Shown here piece after piece: positions 18,238-27,145 of a DNA stretch of 64,000 nucleotides. The stretch is from Bacillota bacterium. Its GTDB lineage: Bacteria; Bacillota; Clostridia; Oscillospirales; Oscillospiraceae. The position numbers were made by a program, and so were the translations under genes. Under the pieces are notes generated by a model that saw nothing but the letters and a program-made list of their open reading frames with translations, searched no databases and was not told the origin of the DNA. Numbering within the stretch: position 1 is the stretch's first letter; the number at the start of each line of letters is the position of its first letter. Location of the stretch: NCBI GenBank assembly GCA_023386265.1, contig JAEWKA010000001.1:62001-126000 (forward strand), in the 5' to 3' direction.

Positions 18238-19463
18238 GATTTTTGATATACGATCTAAAGCGTATGTTTTCAGGAAAAGCACTTGTCTTGATGTGTCTTC
18301 TTTCACCAATTATTGTCGTTTTGGTTTTTTCAACTATAATTGCCCCGATGATTTTTACGGCAAAGGGACTTCACTTCAACCTGGCAATTTGCGATGAGGA
18401 TAAGGGACGAGAGGTCAATCAGTTTATAACGCAGATGGTGAATTCTAAGTCGTTGGCCGATATGGTAAGCGTTTATCCGGTTTCAACGGTAGATGCCGGT
18501 TTGGAGCTGGTTGAAGGCGGAGACGTATCTGTTCTCGTCCACATTCCGCAGAACTTTTTTGATGATATGCAGCAAGGTACCGAAGTGAAAGTGTCAATAA
18601 TCAGCACAAAAGCTCATTCTTTGGAGGCTTCGCTGATTTCAATGACTATGGACAGCTCGCTCTCAATCGTCGGCCAAGGTCAAAACGTAATGGAAGCGGC
18701 AAAATGCATGCTGATTGAAAAGGGCGAGTCGGAAGCAAGCGCCAAAGAGTATTTTGATAGTTCAATGAACTCAGCGATTAATGAATATATGAACAGACGT
18801 GAAGTGCTTGGCGAGGGCGGACCGCTGTCCCTTACGGGAGAATACTTACCTGTAGAATACTACCTAGCAGCAATATTTTCTTTGTTTGCAGCGCTATCTA
18901 TGCTTCCGCTGATTCATTTCAGCTCCGTGGACGTAATGGGCGCGATTTTGCGACGCGGCCTGTTTTGTGGTATCGGCACCATGCGCTTTTTTTCGGCACG
19001 GATTATTTCCGGGACTATATTTATTGTTCTTGTGCAAATGATGCTGTTTCCGACCGCAGCACTTCTGCACCTTGCCGGTGATAGTCTCGGAGGTTTATAT
19101 GCAAACAATCTTGCGGCACTTATGCTGGCGATTTTACTTTCATCAATATGTTATACATCTCTTTCACTTGCAATCGCCACATGGCTTCCAAACGAAAAGA
19201 CGGCTCTTTGGATAGGCTTTTACCTTGTTCTCGGCATGGCGGTTGTATGCGGTGCGCTCCTGCCTGAGAGCGCATTGCCGAAATGGGCTTCTGACATCGG
19301 CAAATGGTTCCCAATGCGTGCTTCTATGAGAACATTGTCTTTGTCCCTTTTCGATTACGATTGGGCAATCTTCTGGAAGGACATATTGAAAACGGTTGGG
19401 TTTACATCGATATTATTGCCTCTTGGCTTTTTAGGCCTAAAAAGAAAGGGGCGCAGCGCATGA
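18234..19463 (+). CDS. ABC-2 type permease, first subunit
   Basis: 409 residues: an N-terminal membrane helix (about 15-40), a large extracellular domain (about 45-205) and five or six C-terminal helices, the typical ABC-2/YhaP-like layout. ATGA overlaps join it to the ATPase before and the second permease after. With two different permeases the transporter is probably a heterodimer. Substrate unknown; context suggests a product linked to the radical SAM enzyme or the lipoprotein. Confidence 0.85.
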   Translation: MRFLIYDLKRMFSGKALVLMCLLSPIIVVLVFSTIIAPMIFTAKGLHFNLAICDEDKGREVNQFITQMVNSKSLADMVSVYPVSTVDAGLELVEGGDVSVLVHIPQNFFDDMQQGTEVKVSIISTKAHSLEASLISMTMDSSLSIVGQGQNVMEAAKCMLIEKGESEASAKEYFDSSMNSAINEYMNRREVLGEGGPLSLTGEYLPVEYYLAAIFSLFAALSMLPLIHFSSVDVMGAILRRGLFCGIGTMRFFSARIISGTIFIVLVQMMLFPTAALLHLAGDSLGGLYANNLAALMLAILLSSICYTSLSLAIATWLPNEKTALWIGFYLVLGMAVVCGALLPESALPKWASDIGKWFPMRASMRTLSLSLFDYDWAIFWKDILKTVGFTSILLPLGFLGLKRKGRSA

Positions 19464-20623
19464 GATTTGACTATATTCTCCGAGCGCGGCTTGCCGGCAG
19501 CTTCCGCGAACCGTTTTCTCTCGTATTTATCATCTTGGCAATATTAATTTCTCTGGGGGCAGCCGTGCTTTCGCAGGAAAAAATGCAGACGAGTCTGCTG
19601 GTTGCGCTTGTGTCGGAAGATGCAGGGATTTATGGCGAGAGATTAATTTCGATTTTGGCTGAAAACACAAGCTTTTCAATGCGAGAAATGCCTCGATATG
19701 AAGCACTGCGTCTTCTGAATCAGGATAGGCTTGAGGCTGTAGTAATTATACGCAGTGATTTCACTAAAAAAATCGAAGATGCGGAATACCGCAATACGCT
19801 TGAGCTATATACCTCCCCTTCGTCACAGGCCACCGCAACAATTAGTGAACCACTCATAAACGGCGTCATGATGCTTTGGATGGAAGAACTGTCAACAATA
19901 GAGGCGAGAGAATACCTGTTGGAACACGGCAAGACTTATGATGCCTCCGATGAACTAACACAGCGTGAACAGATTATTTCATTATGGAAAGACGGTTCGG
20001 CAATAAACATAAATATGGTCGAGATAGACGGTGATTCAGAATCGACAGCTTCCGACGGTCCGTTTTTTGCCTGTGTTAAATGGTATGGCGTTCTTTGCTT
20101 GTTTTATCTCCTTGTTGGAGCTTCATGGGTGCTGGATATCAATAAGAAAAGCCTTCGAATCCGAATCAACCAGATGGGAGTTCGGCAATGGAAGATGATA
20201 ATCTGCAACAGCGCGGCACCGATTTTAATATGCGCGGCGGGCTATATCGTTGCAGGCATAGCGTGCTGTATATTCGTTGGTACTAGCATTTTGAATGTCG
20301 TGGCATATTTCTTGCCGATGCTTTTGTATTTTGTCGGTATATTGGGCGTTACCCTTTTTACAACATCACTGCTCAAAAACATCCTTTCACTGATGTTTTT
20401 AGCCCCTGCTTTGACATTTTTGAACGGGGTTTTAAGTGGGCTTCTGCTTGAAATGCCGGATTGGGCGTATGTTTTAAAATGGCTTTCCTCCTCGCTTCCG
20501 GGAAGATGGCTGAACGAATCCATTTCGCAACCGCTAAAAGCCCTGCCTTGGGCGCTTGTTTGCAGCGCAGCATGGGTGGGCATCGGGATTGCCACATCAA
20601 CGATTCGTGCAAAAAAACAGTAG
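19460..20623 (+). CDS. ABC-2 type permease, second subunit
   Basis: 387 residues from the ATG at 19460, which overlaps the previous stop. An N-terminal helix is followed by a soluble extracellular domain and a C-terminal membrane block (YGVLCLFYLLVGASWV onward). It pairs with the preceding permease. The operon appears to end here; the following bases show only weak stem-loops (around 20636-20690). Confidence 0.83.
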   Translation: MRFDYILRARLAGSFREPFSLVFIILAILISLGAAVLSQEKMQTSLLVALVSEDAGIYGERLISILAENTSFSMREMPRYEALRLLNQDRLEAVVIIRSDFTKKIEDAEYRNTLELYTSPSSQATATISEPLINGVMMLWMEELSTIEAREYLLEHGKTYDASDELTQREQIISLWKDGSAININMVEIDGDSESTASDGPFFACVKWYGVLCLFYLLVGASWVLDINKKSLRIRINQMGVRQWKMIICNSAAPILICAAGYIVAGIACCIFVGTSILNVVAYFLPMLLYFVGILGVTLFTTSLLKNILSLMFLAPALTFLNGVLSGLLLEMPDWAYVLKWLSSSLPGRWLNESISQPLKALPWALVCSAAWVGIGIATSTIRAKKQ

Positions 20624-20825
20624 AATCTTAAAGAACGTTGCTTCAGCAATGATTGCTAGAAAAAACCGTATCATTTTAGGCTGTTTTTTCGTTCGCATTA
20701 GTTTGAAAGAAGATAAGTTCTAGAAGGTAAAATGAAAACAAATTATATCAGTATTGTCTGCGATTATTTGCATAGTTTTGTTTTGTTTCGTTTCGTTTCA
20801 ATTGTTATTAGGCACAAAAATATCT

Positions 20826-20953
20826 GAGCTAATTACAACTTCGGCAAAACTGAAAAAGCATCCAAATGAGAGCTTTAACTTATGTATTTGAATGTCCAAT
20901 TCTTTTATTGGATAATCTTTCTTTGCTAAAATGGAGTGCCATTCATGCGGGTG
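20826..20953. repeat. Diverged copy of the ssb-leader/terminator segment
   Basis: Resembles 41071-41165 (CGGCAAAAC, then AGCTTTAACTTATGTAT) and, near its end, shares 26 identical bases with 44568-44593. It immediately precedes a tRNA-Ala fragment, the same order as at 44.5-44.8 kb. Interpreted as the eroded end of a former element. Confidence 0.55.
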
Positions 20954-20965
20954 TTTTTCTAATTG

Positions 20966-21010
20966 TGGTGGAGACGGACGGGATCGAACCGCCCCACGTC
21001 TGACTGCCAG
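20966..21010 (-). pseudogene. tRNA-Ala fragment (3' half)
   Basis: On the minus strand this reads from the anticodon loop (CTGGCAGT) through a T-arm GGTTCGATCCCG to an acceptor end closing with CCA. The 5' half is missing. The T-arm and variable region differ from the intact gene at 50.49 kb, so it came from a different, older copy. Confidence 0.65.
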
Positions 21011-21483
21011 TTTGAGAATGTATGCTTTGATAGCTGCTTTTAGTTCGCGTCTGGTCACGTTAAGTACCGTTAAACCTCTAGCAAAATCAATGACTTTAGA
21101 GCTTCTCTCTAGAAAATGCTATGTGTCTCAATAAGTTGCGATTTTGAACTAATTTTGAAAAAGTGTTAGAAAAGTGTTAGAAAAGTGTTGGAAAAGTGTT
21201 GGAAAGGCCTTCCATTACGCTCATCATAAAAAACTTAAATAAAGGTGTATAACAATATTGTTTATTGAAAGCATATAAAATACCTCCAATCAAGTTGTTC
21301 GTACTATAATTACAAACACGCTTAATTGGAGGTATAAAATTGGCATGCACTTGTTAAACAATAAAACTATTTCAGCTATTGTCTTACTAAGTAGTTAATT
21401 GAGGACGATTTCCGGTGCTGCGACTTTAAAAGCAGATTCAGAGCAAATCAATTTAGAAAGCAAGGACACGTTTGGCCATCTGC
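21011..21483. other. 470-bp stretch without a gene, with an 11-bp tandem repeat
   Basis: Contains four tandem copies of AGTGTTAGAAA or AGTGTTGGAAA at 21162-21205. A 10-bp inverted repeat TACCTCCAAT/ATTGGAGGTA lies at 21281-21290 and 21325-21334 and encloses a TATAAT. A ribosome-site-like TTGGAGG then leads into only a few codons. It looks like decayed mobile DNA downstream of the S-layer gene. Confidence 0.6.
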
Positions 21484-24400
21484 TCAGGCGGTAACTGGTT
21501 TATCCAACGTAACTGCCCATTTTGAACCCGGATTTAGTGCATTACCAGCTGTATCAGATATTTCTGAAACTTGGGTTACAGTAGTCTTAGCAGGTGTATT
21601 ATCAGCGTCAGCCTTAACTGCAAGAACTACAGTCTTAGTTCCAGCGGGAGCAGTTATATTAGTTATTTTGAAGCCAGTTACGTTGAATGTTTGTTCTGTA
21701 AGATCTGATTCCTTAATATCTTCTGAGAAATGAATCGTTATTGTACCGGTAACATCCTTTGGTACAGTATAGTCATCGCTATAAACTTGAGGAGAAGAAA
21801 GATCTCCCCGGGCTATAACCTTAGCAATTTCAGCAGTTGATGCATCATTATCATTATCCCACATAACAATTTCAGGGGCTGTCTTATCAACAAGATCTAT
21901 ATTGAATTGAGATTGAGATCTCAACTTACTTCCCCACTCTGACTCTGAAGATGGAGCAGCAATAGTAGTAATACCAATCCTAGCTCCTTCCACATCTGTT
22001 ACATCAGTAGCTAACTCTTCGTTTAGAATCAAAACCACTTCTGTTTTTCCATCAGAATTAATTGTAGTTGATTCACAACCTACAACCCTAATTGAATCCG
22101 GAGTTGTTAAGTTGGTTAATTTTATATCAGTCTCGCTAACACTATTCATCTTCTTGTTGAATACAAGCTTAATCTTATTCTTAGCTATTAATTGAGCTTC
22201 TTCAATAGTAACATTTTCTGAATCAATACTTTGAACAGTGTAAGGCTCATCACTATCATACAATTTCTTTCCTGCAAGATCCATGATTGGAGCGATCTTT
22301 ACATAGGGTCTGATCGTTGGATCGTTCTTACCCTCAAGTTCCTTGAAGTAAATTCGAACTATCCGATCATTAACCTTAGTAATTGTATCATCATCACCTA
22401 AACCCATATCGCCTTGATCGATTGATACCTGATAGTTTCCCTTATCAAGCATTTGTGCTTCATTCATAGCTTCAGAGTATACAATGTAAATCAGACCGTT
22501 TTCAGCTACTGCACAACAATGCTGATCAACCTCTGGATTATCAATTACCACCGGATGCTTATAATCCTCAGTCGTGAAACTATATTTATAATCAGATGCA
22601 TTTATGTTTCCAGAAATATCCTTATACTTTTTGATAAATAACTGGTATTCAGTATTATCTTCTAATTTAGCTGAGAATATCAGTTCAACTGATTTCATTG
22701 AATCATCTAGTTCAATTGATGACAAAGGTATTTCTTTATTGTCTGAAAGTTTCTTTACTACATAGCTATCTGGATCATTTGCAACTTCTATATCAAGTTC
22801 TTCATTATATTTTATCTTAAGGCTTTCATCCTTGTTTACTTCGCAACCTGTAACAATAGGAGCAGTAGAATCAATTGCGATATGACAGGTAAGAGACTGG
22901 TCTGGTACTGTTATACCGTAACGATCAATTAACTTTCCATTTTCGCTGTTAACCAAGAAAAGGCTTAGTGTTCCACTTGGTAATAACCCGTCAAATGTGA
23001 ATGTAATTTCATCTACATAGTCGATCTCTGTAGTTTCTGCCTTGTAGGCTTCATTATTTTTATCTGAATGATACAATTTGATGTTCGAACCCTTAACCGG
23101 CTTCGAAAAATTAAGAACAACTTTGTTTGCCCTTGCTGATTGAATGGTTACGACCGGTACGGAAGAGTCTTTAATGTAATTAAAAGTGGTATTTCCCTTA
23201 AATACTGCGTATCCTGCGTAATCTTTAATTGCGTTAGTGCCTCCAGCACCGGCAGCATTTACTGTAACAGTGACAGGTCCTTCGATAAGATTGGTTCCTA
23301 CTTCTAAATTGATAACATCTAGATTTAATTCAGCTTTTTGAACAAAGTATTCATACGTTCCACTGACAACCTTAAAATTCAAAAGATGTAATTCTTCTGT
23401 ATTATTATTACTTTCATAAACCGGCTCTGAGAAAGTAATTTTTATATTCCTCTCACCAGTAGCCTTTACTTCTTTAACTGAAGGTAATAGACCATCTTGT
23501 ACTTCTAATTCAACTTCTTTATCTGCACTTAATTTTTTTGCATTAGCAGCCATAATGTCCTTGCTAACTATAACTTTTGCGACAGATGCGTTTGTCAAAC
23601 AATCCTGAACTGTACTATCGAGAGTTATAGTAACAGTCCTCTTGTCATCACCTAATTTGCAGCTATTATTAGTAAGAGTCTTTTCAACGGTGCCCTGATC
23701 TTTGATTTTATAGTTTGCTTCGTCTTGTGCTGAGTCTTTATCCATTTCAGCATTGAACTTTATTTCTACTTGCTTTGTGTTTAATGCTTTAACTGACACA
23801 ACGCTTAATTCTACTGGACCACTGCTAATTGGACCACTACTACTTATCAAACCAGCTTTTTCGGCCTTTGCCTTTAAGTCAGCATTGTTACCAGCAATAT
23901 CAGCGATAACTGTTTTTCCACTGGCCTTTTCAGCTGTTAGAGCACCATACATGACACCAATTGCAGCGTCTCTCGTTAAATCGCCGGTTAAAGTTGCATC
24001 AATTTTGCTTCCTTTAGTTTCTGCAAGCGTAGCAACGGATTGTCTGAAATCCGGAACCTGGTAACCCATTTGTTTGAGCATGAAGGTAGCAAATCTAGCA
24101 GCTGTAACAGTATCCTTAGCGCCGACAAAGAATTTACCATCTTGTGTTATACCGTTCAAAACACTATTTTTTGCAGAATAGGCAACTACATTCTTAGCAT
24201 AATCTGATATACTGGCAGCATCGTCAAATTTAGCTAATGCTTCAGTTACTTGGTCAGCTGTTAATTTATTAGAAGTCTCGTAGTAACCAAATAGTTTTGC
24301 TAAAAATATTAATGAATCCTGTGTAGTCAATGCATCTTGCAAACCAACTTTTGGGTCATTGGCATCTTGACCTGAATAGAGACCTAGATCCCTCAATGTT

Positions 24401-24516
24401 ACAGCTTTGTCAGCATTTGCAAGTGTAGCCGAATCAGCTGCGAAAACAGCAGTCATAGAAGTAAGCACTAATGCTACTACCAAAACGGCTGCGGTAAATT
24501 TGCTGAGATTTCTCAT
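21484..24516 (-). CDS. S-layer-type surface protein with SLH-like N-terminus and Ig-like repeats
   Basis: About 1010 residues. Signal peptide MRNLSKFTAAVLVVALVLTS to VFAAD; the ATG at 24516 sits behind AAGGAGGG. Residues 30-220 resemble degenerate S-layer homology repeats (DALTTQDSLIFLAKLFGYYE, RDAAIGVMYGALTAE), which bind secondary cell-wall polymers. The rest is a series of SbsA/Big-type Ig-like domains, each with a strand such as VKALNTKQVEIKFNAEMDK or KIKYNEELD. It is probably an abundant cell-surface protein. The strong promoter and AT-rich codon use suggest high expression and a source different from its neighbours. Confidence 0.85.
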   Translation of the reverse strand: MRNLSKFTAAVLVVALVLTSMTAVFAADSATLANADKAVTLRDLGLYSGQDANDPKVGLQDALTTQDSLIFLAKLFGYYETSNKLTADQVTEALAKFDDAASISDYAKNVVAYSAKNSVLNGITQDGKFFVGAKDTVTAARFATFMLKQMGYQVPDFRQSVATLAETKGSKIDATLTGDLTRDAAIGVMYGALTAEKASGKTVIADIAGNNADLKAKAEKAGLISSSGPISSGPVELSVVSVKALNTKQVEIKFNAEMDKDSAQDEANYKIKDQGTVEKTLTNNSCKLGDDKRTVTITLDSTVQDCLTNASVAKVIVSKDIMAANAKKLSADKEVELEVQDGLLPSVKEVKATGERNIKITFSEPVYESNNNTEELHLLNFKVVSGTYEYFVQKAELNLDVINLEVGTNLIEGPVTVTVNAAGAGGTNAIKDYAGYAVFKGNTTFNYIKDSSVPVVTIQSARANKVVLNFSKPVKGSNIKLYHSDKNNEAYKAETTEIDYVDEITFTFDGLLPSGTLSLFLVNSENGKLIDRYGITVPDQSLTCHIAIDSTAPIVTGCEVNKDESLKIKYNEELDIEVANDPDSYVVKKLSDNKEIPLSSIELDDSMKSVELIFSAKLEDNTEYQLFIKKYKDISGNINASDYKYSFTTEDYKHPVVIDNPEVDQHCCAVAENGLIYIVYSEAMNEAQMLDKGNYQVSIDQGDMGLGDDDTITKVNDRIVRIYFKELEGKNDPTIRPYVKIAPIMDLAGKKLYDSDEPYTVQSIDSENVTIEEAQLIAKNKIKLVFNKKMNSVSETDIKLTNLTTPDSIRVVGCESTTINSDGKTEVVLILNEELATDVTDVEGARIGITTIAAPSSESEWGSKLRSQSQFNIDLVDKTAPEIVMWDNDNDASTAEIAKVIARGDLSSPQVYSDDYTVPKDVTGTITIHFSEDIKESDLTEQTFNVTGFKITNITAPAGTKTVVLAVKADADNTPAKTTVTQVSEISDTAGNALNPGSKWAVTLDKPVTA

Positions 24517-24622
24517 GTTCTTAAACCCTCCTTGTCTATTTTGTAGCGTACTTGAATCGCTAAAACAAGAGTTGGTGACGCCTTTCACTTAATCTTCCTA
24601 AGTTTACCTATCTAAGATCTAT

Positions 24623-24651
24623 ATTATAACATGGGTATTTCTTGGAGTCAA
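24623..24651 (-). promoter_or_regulatory. Promoter of the S-layer-type gene
   Basis: On the minus strand TTGACT (24651-24646) and TATAAT (24628-24623) are separated by 17 bases, a near-consensus sigma-A promoter, giving a 5' leader of about 100 bases. Confidence 0.75.
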
Positions 24652-25373
24652 ATTAACCCATTTTTAGTGGACTAAGTCTGATTTATAATGGTAGTAATAT
24701 AGAAATTCAAAGACATATTATTCCTCGGTTTCGTGAATTAAGAACGAGGCTTTTAATGAATGAGGATAATGTGAAAGTCAATAAAAATATGAATAAAATG
24801 TCACGACGGACAAACATGGGCAAGAGGGCCGAAATGCTTAAATAGAGAATTATTAAAGCGGGATAGTGGAATCTCAAACACCTTATTTACTTAACAGCAG
24901 ATGCTTTAGGAACGCTTTTGGACGCAGAAAGGGGCACCGCCGCACGGACGAGAAGAAAGGGGACTAAGGGGCACCCTGCCGACCGACCGTGCGGTGTTGC
25001 CCTCTCGAGGCCTTGCTGGGGTAGCAGGATGTACGATGCAGTAACGACTTAACTGGGGGTACAGCCCCCACATAGGCAGTACATACGCCAGGGCATATTT
25101 CACTTATCATGGAAATAGATTCAATTATTAAAACTGGTGACGCCATTGCTCTTGAGGATGGCTTGCCCGTTATTGCAAATTCACAATTTTCATTAAACAT
25201 TGAACAAGCTGCTGAATCCTTGAAGAATTTACTCTCGATGAACGCTCGTGCTTATTACCGTTATCATGAGGGCGTTTATCGACCGACTTGCTGAATTGCT
25301 TATTATATTTATTAAGAAAAGTGGAATCTAAAACGCCAGTTATCTGACTATTTATGCATAGGGGGATTTAATA
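24652..25373. other. 720-bp stretch of remnant DNA
   Basis: Includes a sharply GC-richer patch (about 24900-25090) inside AT-rich surroundings, and a plus-strand frame at 25109-25294 (61 codons, including SLNIEQAAESLKNLLSMNAR) that reads like a protein fragment with no start site or family that I can name. Probably pieces of lost element genes. Confidence 0.45.
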
Positions 25374-26117
25374 ATGAAAGAATCAAAACTAAAAATGAGT
25401 AAAGACTTTTGCATTGATCCAACTTATAAAAATATTTACTTGTTAGGAGGCTTAAGCTGTATCATATTTATGCTATATTCCCTGGCAACAATTTTAATAA
25501 TGACTATACTTGGTGGGCCACCGCAGACCATATCAGAATGCTTCAATATGCTTAGCGAAAATAAATTATTTGGGTTGCTAAGACTAGATATATTAACAGT
25601 TTTTGTAATGCCCCTTTACTACATATTATTTTATAGTCTTTATACTGCACTAAAAAAAGTCAATAAAGAAATAATTATTATTTCAACACTGTTATTATTT
25701 GTTGGATTGACATTATTCCTTGCAGCACCCTCAGTATTTTCATACCTTGATTTGCGTGATAGATTCGCAGCTGCTACAACTGAGACACAAAAAAGTCAGC
25801 TTCTCTCTGCTGGTGAAGCGATTATTGCTTCGGATATCTGGCATGGTACTGGAGCGAGAATAGGTGGCATGCTAATGCAGATTGGGGCTTTTATTATTTC
25901 TATCACTATGCTAAAAAGCAATGTCTTTAGTAAAGTAACTGCAATTGTTGGTATTTTCACTCATGGATTGGATTTACTACATATCATTTTAGGGTTTTTT
26001 AATTTTGTATTCGGAATAGTTCTTATGTCGATAGCAGGGATATTATATTTGTTATGGTTTCCATTAGTAGGAATTAGGCTTTTTGATCTGTGTAAATACT
26101 GCCGGAAAGAAATTTAA
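25374..26117 (+). CDS. DUF4386-like integral membrane protein
   Basis: 247 residues with about six hydrophobic helices and the DUF4386-type pattern: a hydrophilic loop with SAGEAIIASDIWHGTG in the middle and paired helices on each side. Function of the family is unknown. A distant relative is at 34212-34898 on the other strand, next to a TetR regulator. The ATG follows GGGGGATT. The gene ends just before an IS3 remnant. Confidence 0.7.
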   Translation: MKESKLKMSKDFCIDPTYKNIYLLGGLSCIIFMLYSLATILIMTILGGPPQTISECFNMLSENKLFGLLRLDILTVFVMPLYYILFYSLYTALKKVNKEIIIISTLLLFVGLTLFLAAPSVFSYLDLRDRFAAATTETQKSQLLSAGEAIIASDIWHGTGARIGGMLMQIGAFIISITMLKSNVFSKVTAIVGIFTHGLDLLHIILGFFNFVFGIVLMSIAGILYLLWFPLVGIRLFDLCKYCRKEI

Positions 26118-26203
26118 TAAAAAGCCAGCTAAAGGAATCCAATTACTATAGGTGGCGAGACAGACAAAAATGCCAGCAGGAAAGCTGCTGGCAAGAAAAG
26201 CTA

Positions 26204-26905
26204 TTGGTGATGAAGCTAGCGAAACTGTTTTCTGAGAGCCGAAAGACCTATGGTTACAGGAAAATGCAGAGGGCGTTGGCACAATCGGGCACAGAAATCA
26301 GCGTGTATCGCGTACGGAAGATGATGCGTGAGAACGGTTTTTATCCCGAAACATGCACCAAGTATAAGCCTTATCACAACGGGAAGCAGACCGGACAATT
26401 CAGTCCGAATCTGCTAAAACAAAACTTCAGAACAGAAAATCCCGATAAGGTCTGGGTTGGAGAGATTACATATATTAAAACGACGCTAGGCTGGGTGTAT
26501 CTTGCGGCGGTGATTTACCTATATAACCGAGATGTTATCGGCTATGCCGTCAGCAAACAGATTGACACCGAGCTTGTAAAACGCGCTCTTGGGAATGCAA
26601 TCAAAGGGCGAGAGAACCTAAGTGGACTGATGTTTCACAGTGACCACGGCTGCCAGTACAGCAGCCGGGGATACCGTCAAATGCTGGAAAAACACGGCAT
26701 AGTCAGCAGCATGAGCCGCCCGGGGTGTCCGTATGACAATTCCTGCATGGAGAGCTTTTTTGCAACGCTGAAAAAAGAGTGTATCTATCGGCGGCGATAT
26801 GCTACAATTGAAGAAGTTAGGCGAGATATGTTCTCGTATGTAGAGCTATTTTACAATCGGAAGCGTATGCTTTCTGTCTTAGGTAATCTGAGCCCGGTTG
26901 CATAA
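26204..26905 (+). pseudogene. IS3-family transposase OrfB remnant
   Basis: 233 residues of an IS3/IS150-type OrfB: a helix-turn-helix region (SRKTYGYRKMQRALAQSG), then the DDE core. The position normally occupied by the first Asp (usually TDITYI) reads VGEITYI, Asp to Glu. The second Asp (FHSDHGCQYSS) and the Glu (DNSCMESFFATLKKE) are present. OrfA and recognisable terminal repeats are missing. A hairpin GCCAGCAG/CTGCTGGC lies upstream at 26171-26192. It is probably inactive. Confidence 0.8.
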
Positions 26906-27040
26906 AGAAGAAAGAATCAGGGCGGCGAAGTTGATTAAAAACAAGTGTTTTCTATGCAGATGACTTTGCAGAACCCTATGACCGCATAATTCAATATATT
27001 TTAGCCGCCCGTATCGGTACAAAAGTACTATCATTTTTTC

Positions 27041-27145
27041 GACGCACTCCATGGGTATGATGAGCCGATGCTTCACACGACGTACGTGGATAAAAGGGTG
27101 GATGATATCAAAGCAGTGCAGACGCTCTCTCGCCTTAACAAATGA
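27041..27145 (+). pseudogene. hsdR: Fragment of type I restriction subunit HsdR
   Basis: Thirty-four codons starting DALHGYDEPMLHTTYVDKRV and ending VQTLSRLNK match the conserved motif of HsdR proteins (GFDEPLLHTMYVDK, then KAVQTLSRLNR) before a stop. Nothing else of hsdR remains. It is sandwiched between the IS3 remnant and the truncated PAS-EAL gene, a recombination scar of a lost restriction system. Confidence 0.7.

Noticed and set aside
24906..25200. Overlapping minus-strand frames in the GC-rich patch as genes
   Set aside because: No start signals and several frames equally open because of base composition.
26204..26905. Intact IS3 element
   Set aside because: No OrfA, no terminal repeats seen and a changed catalytic residue.
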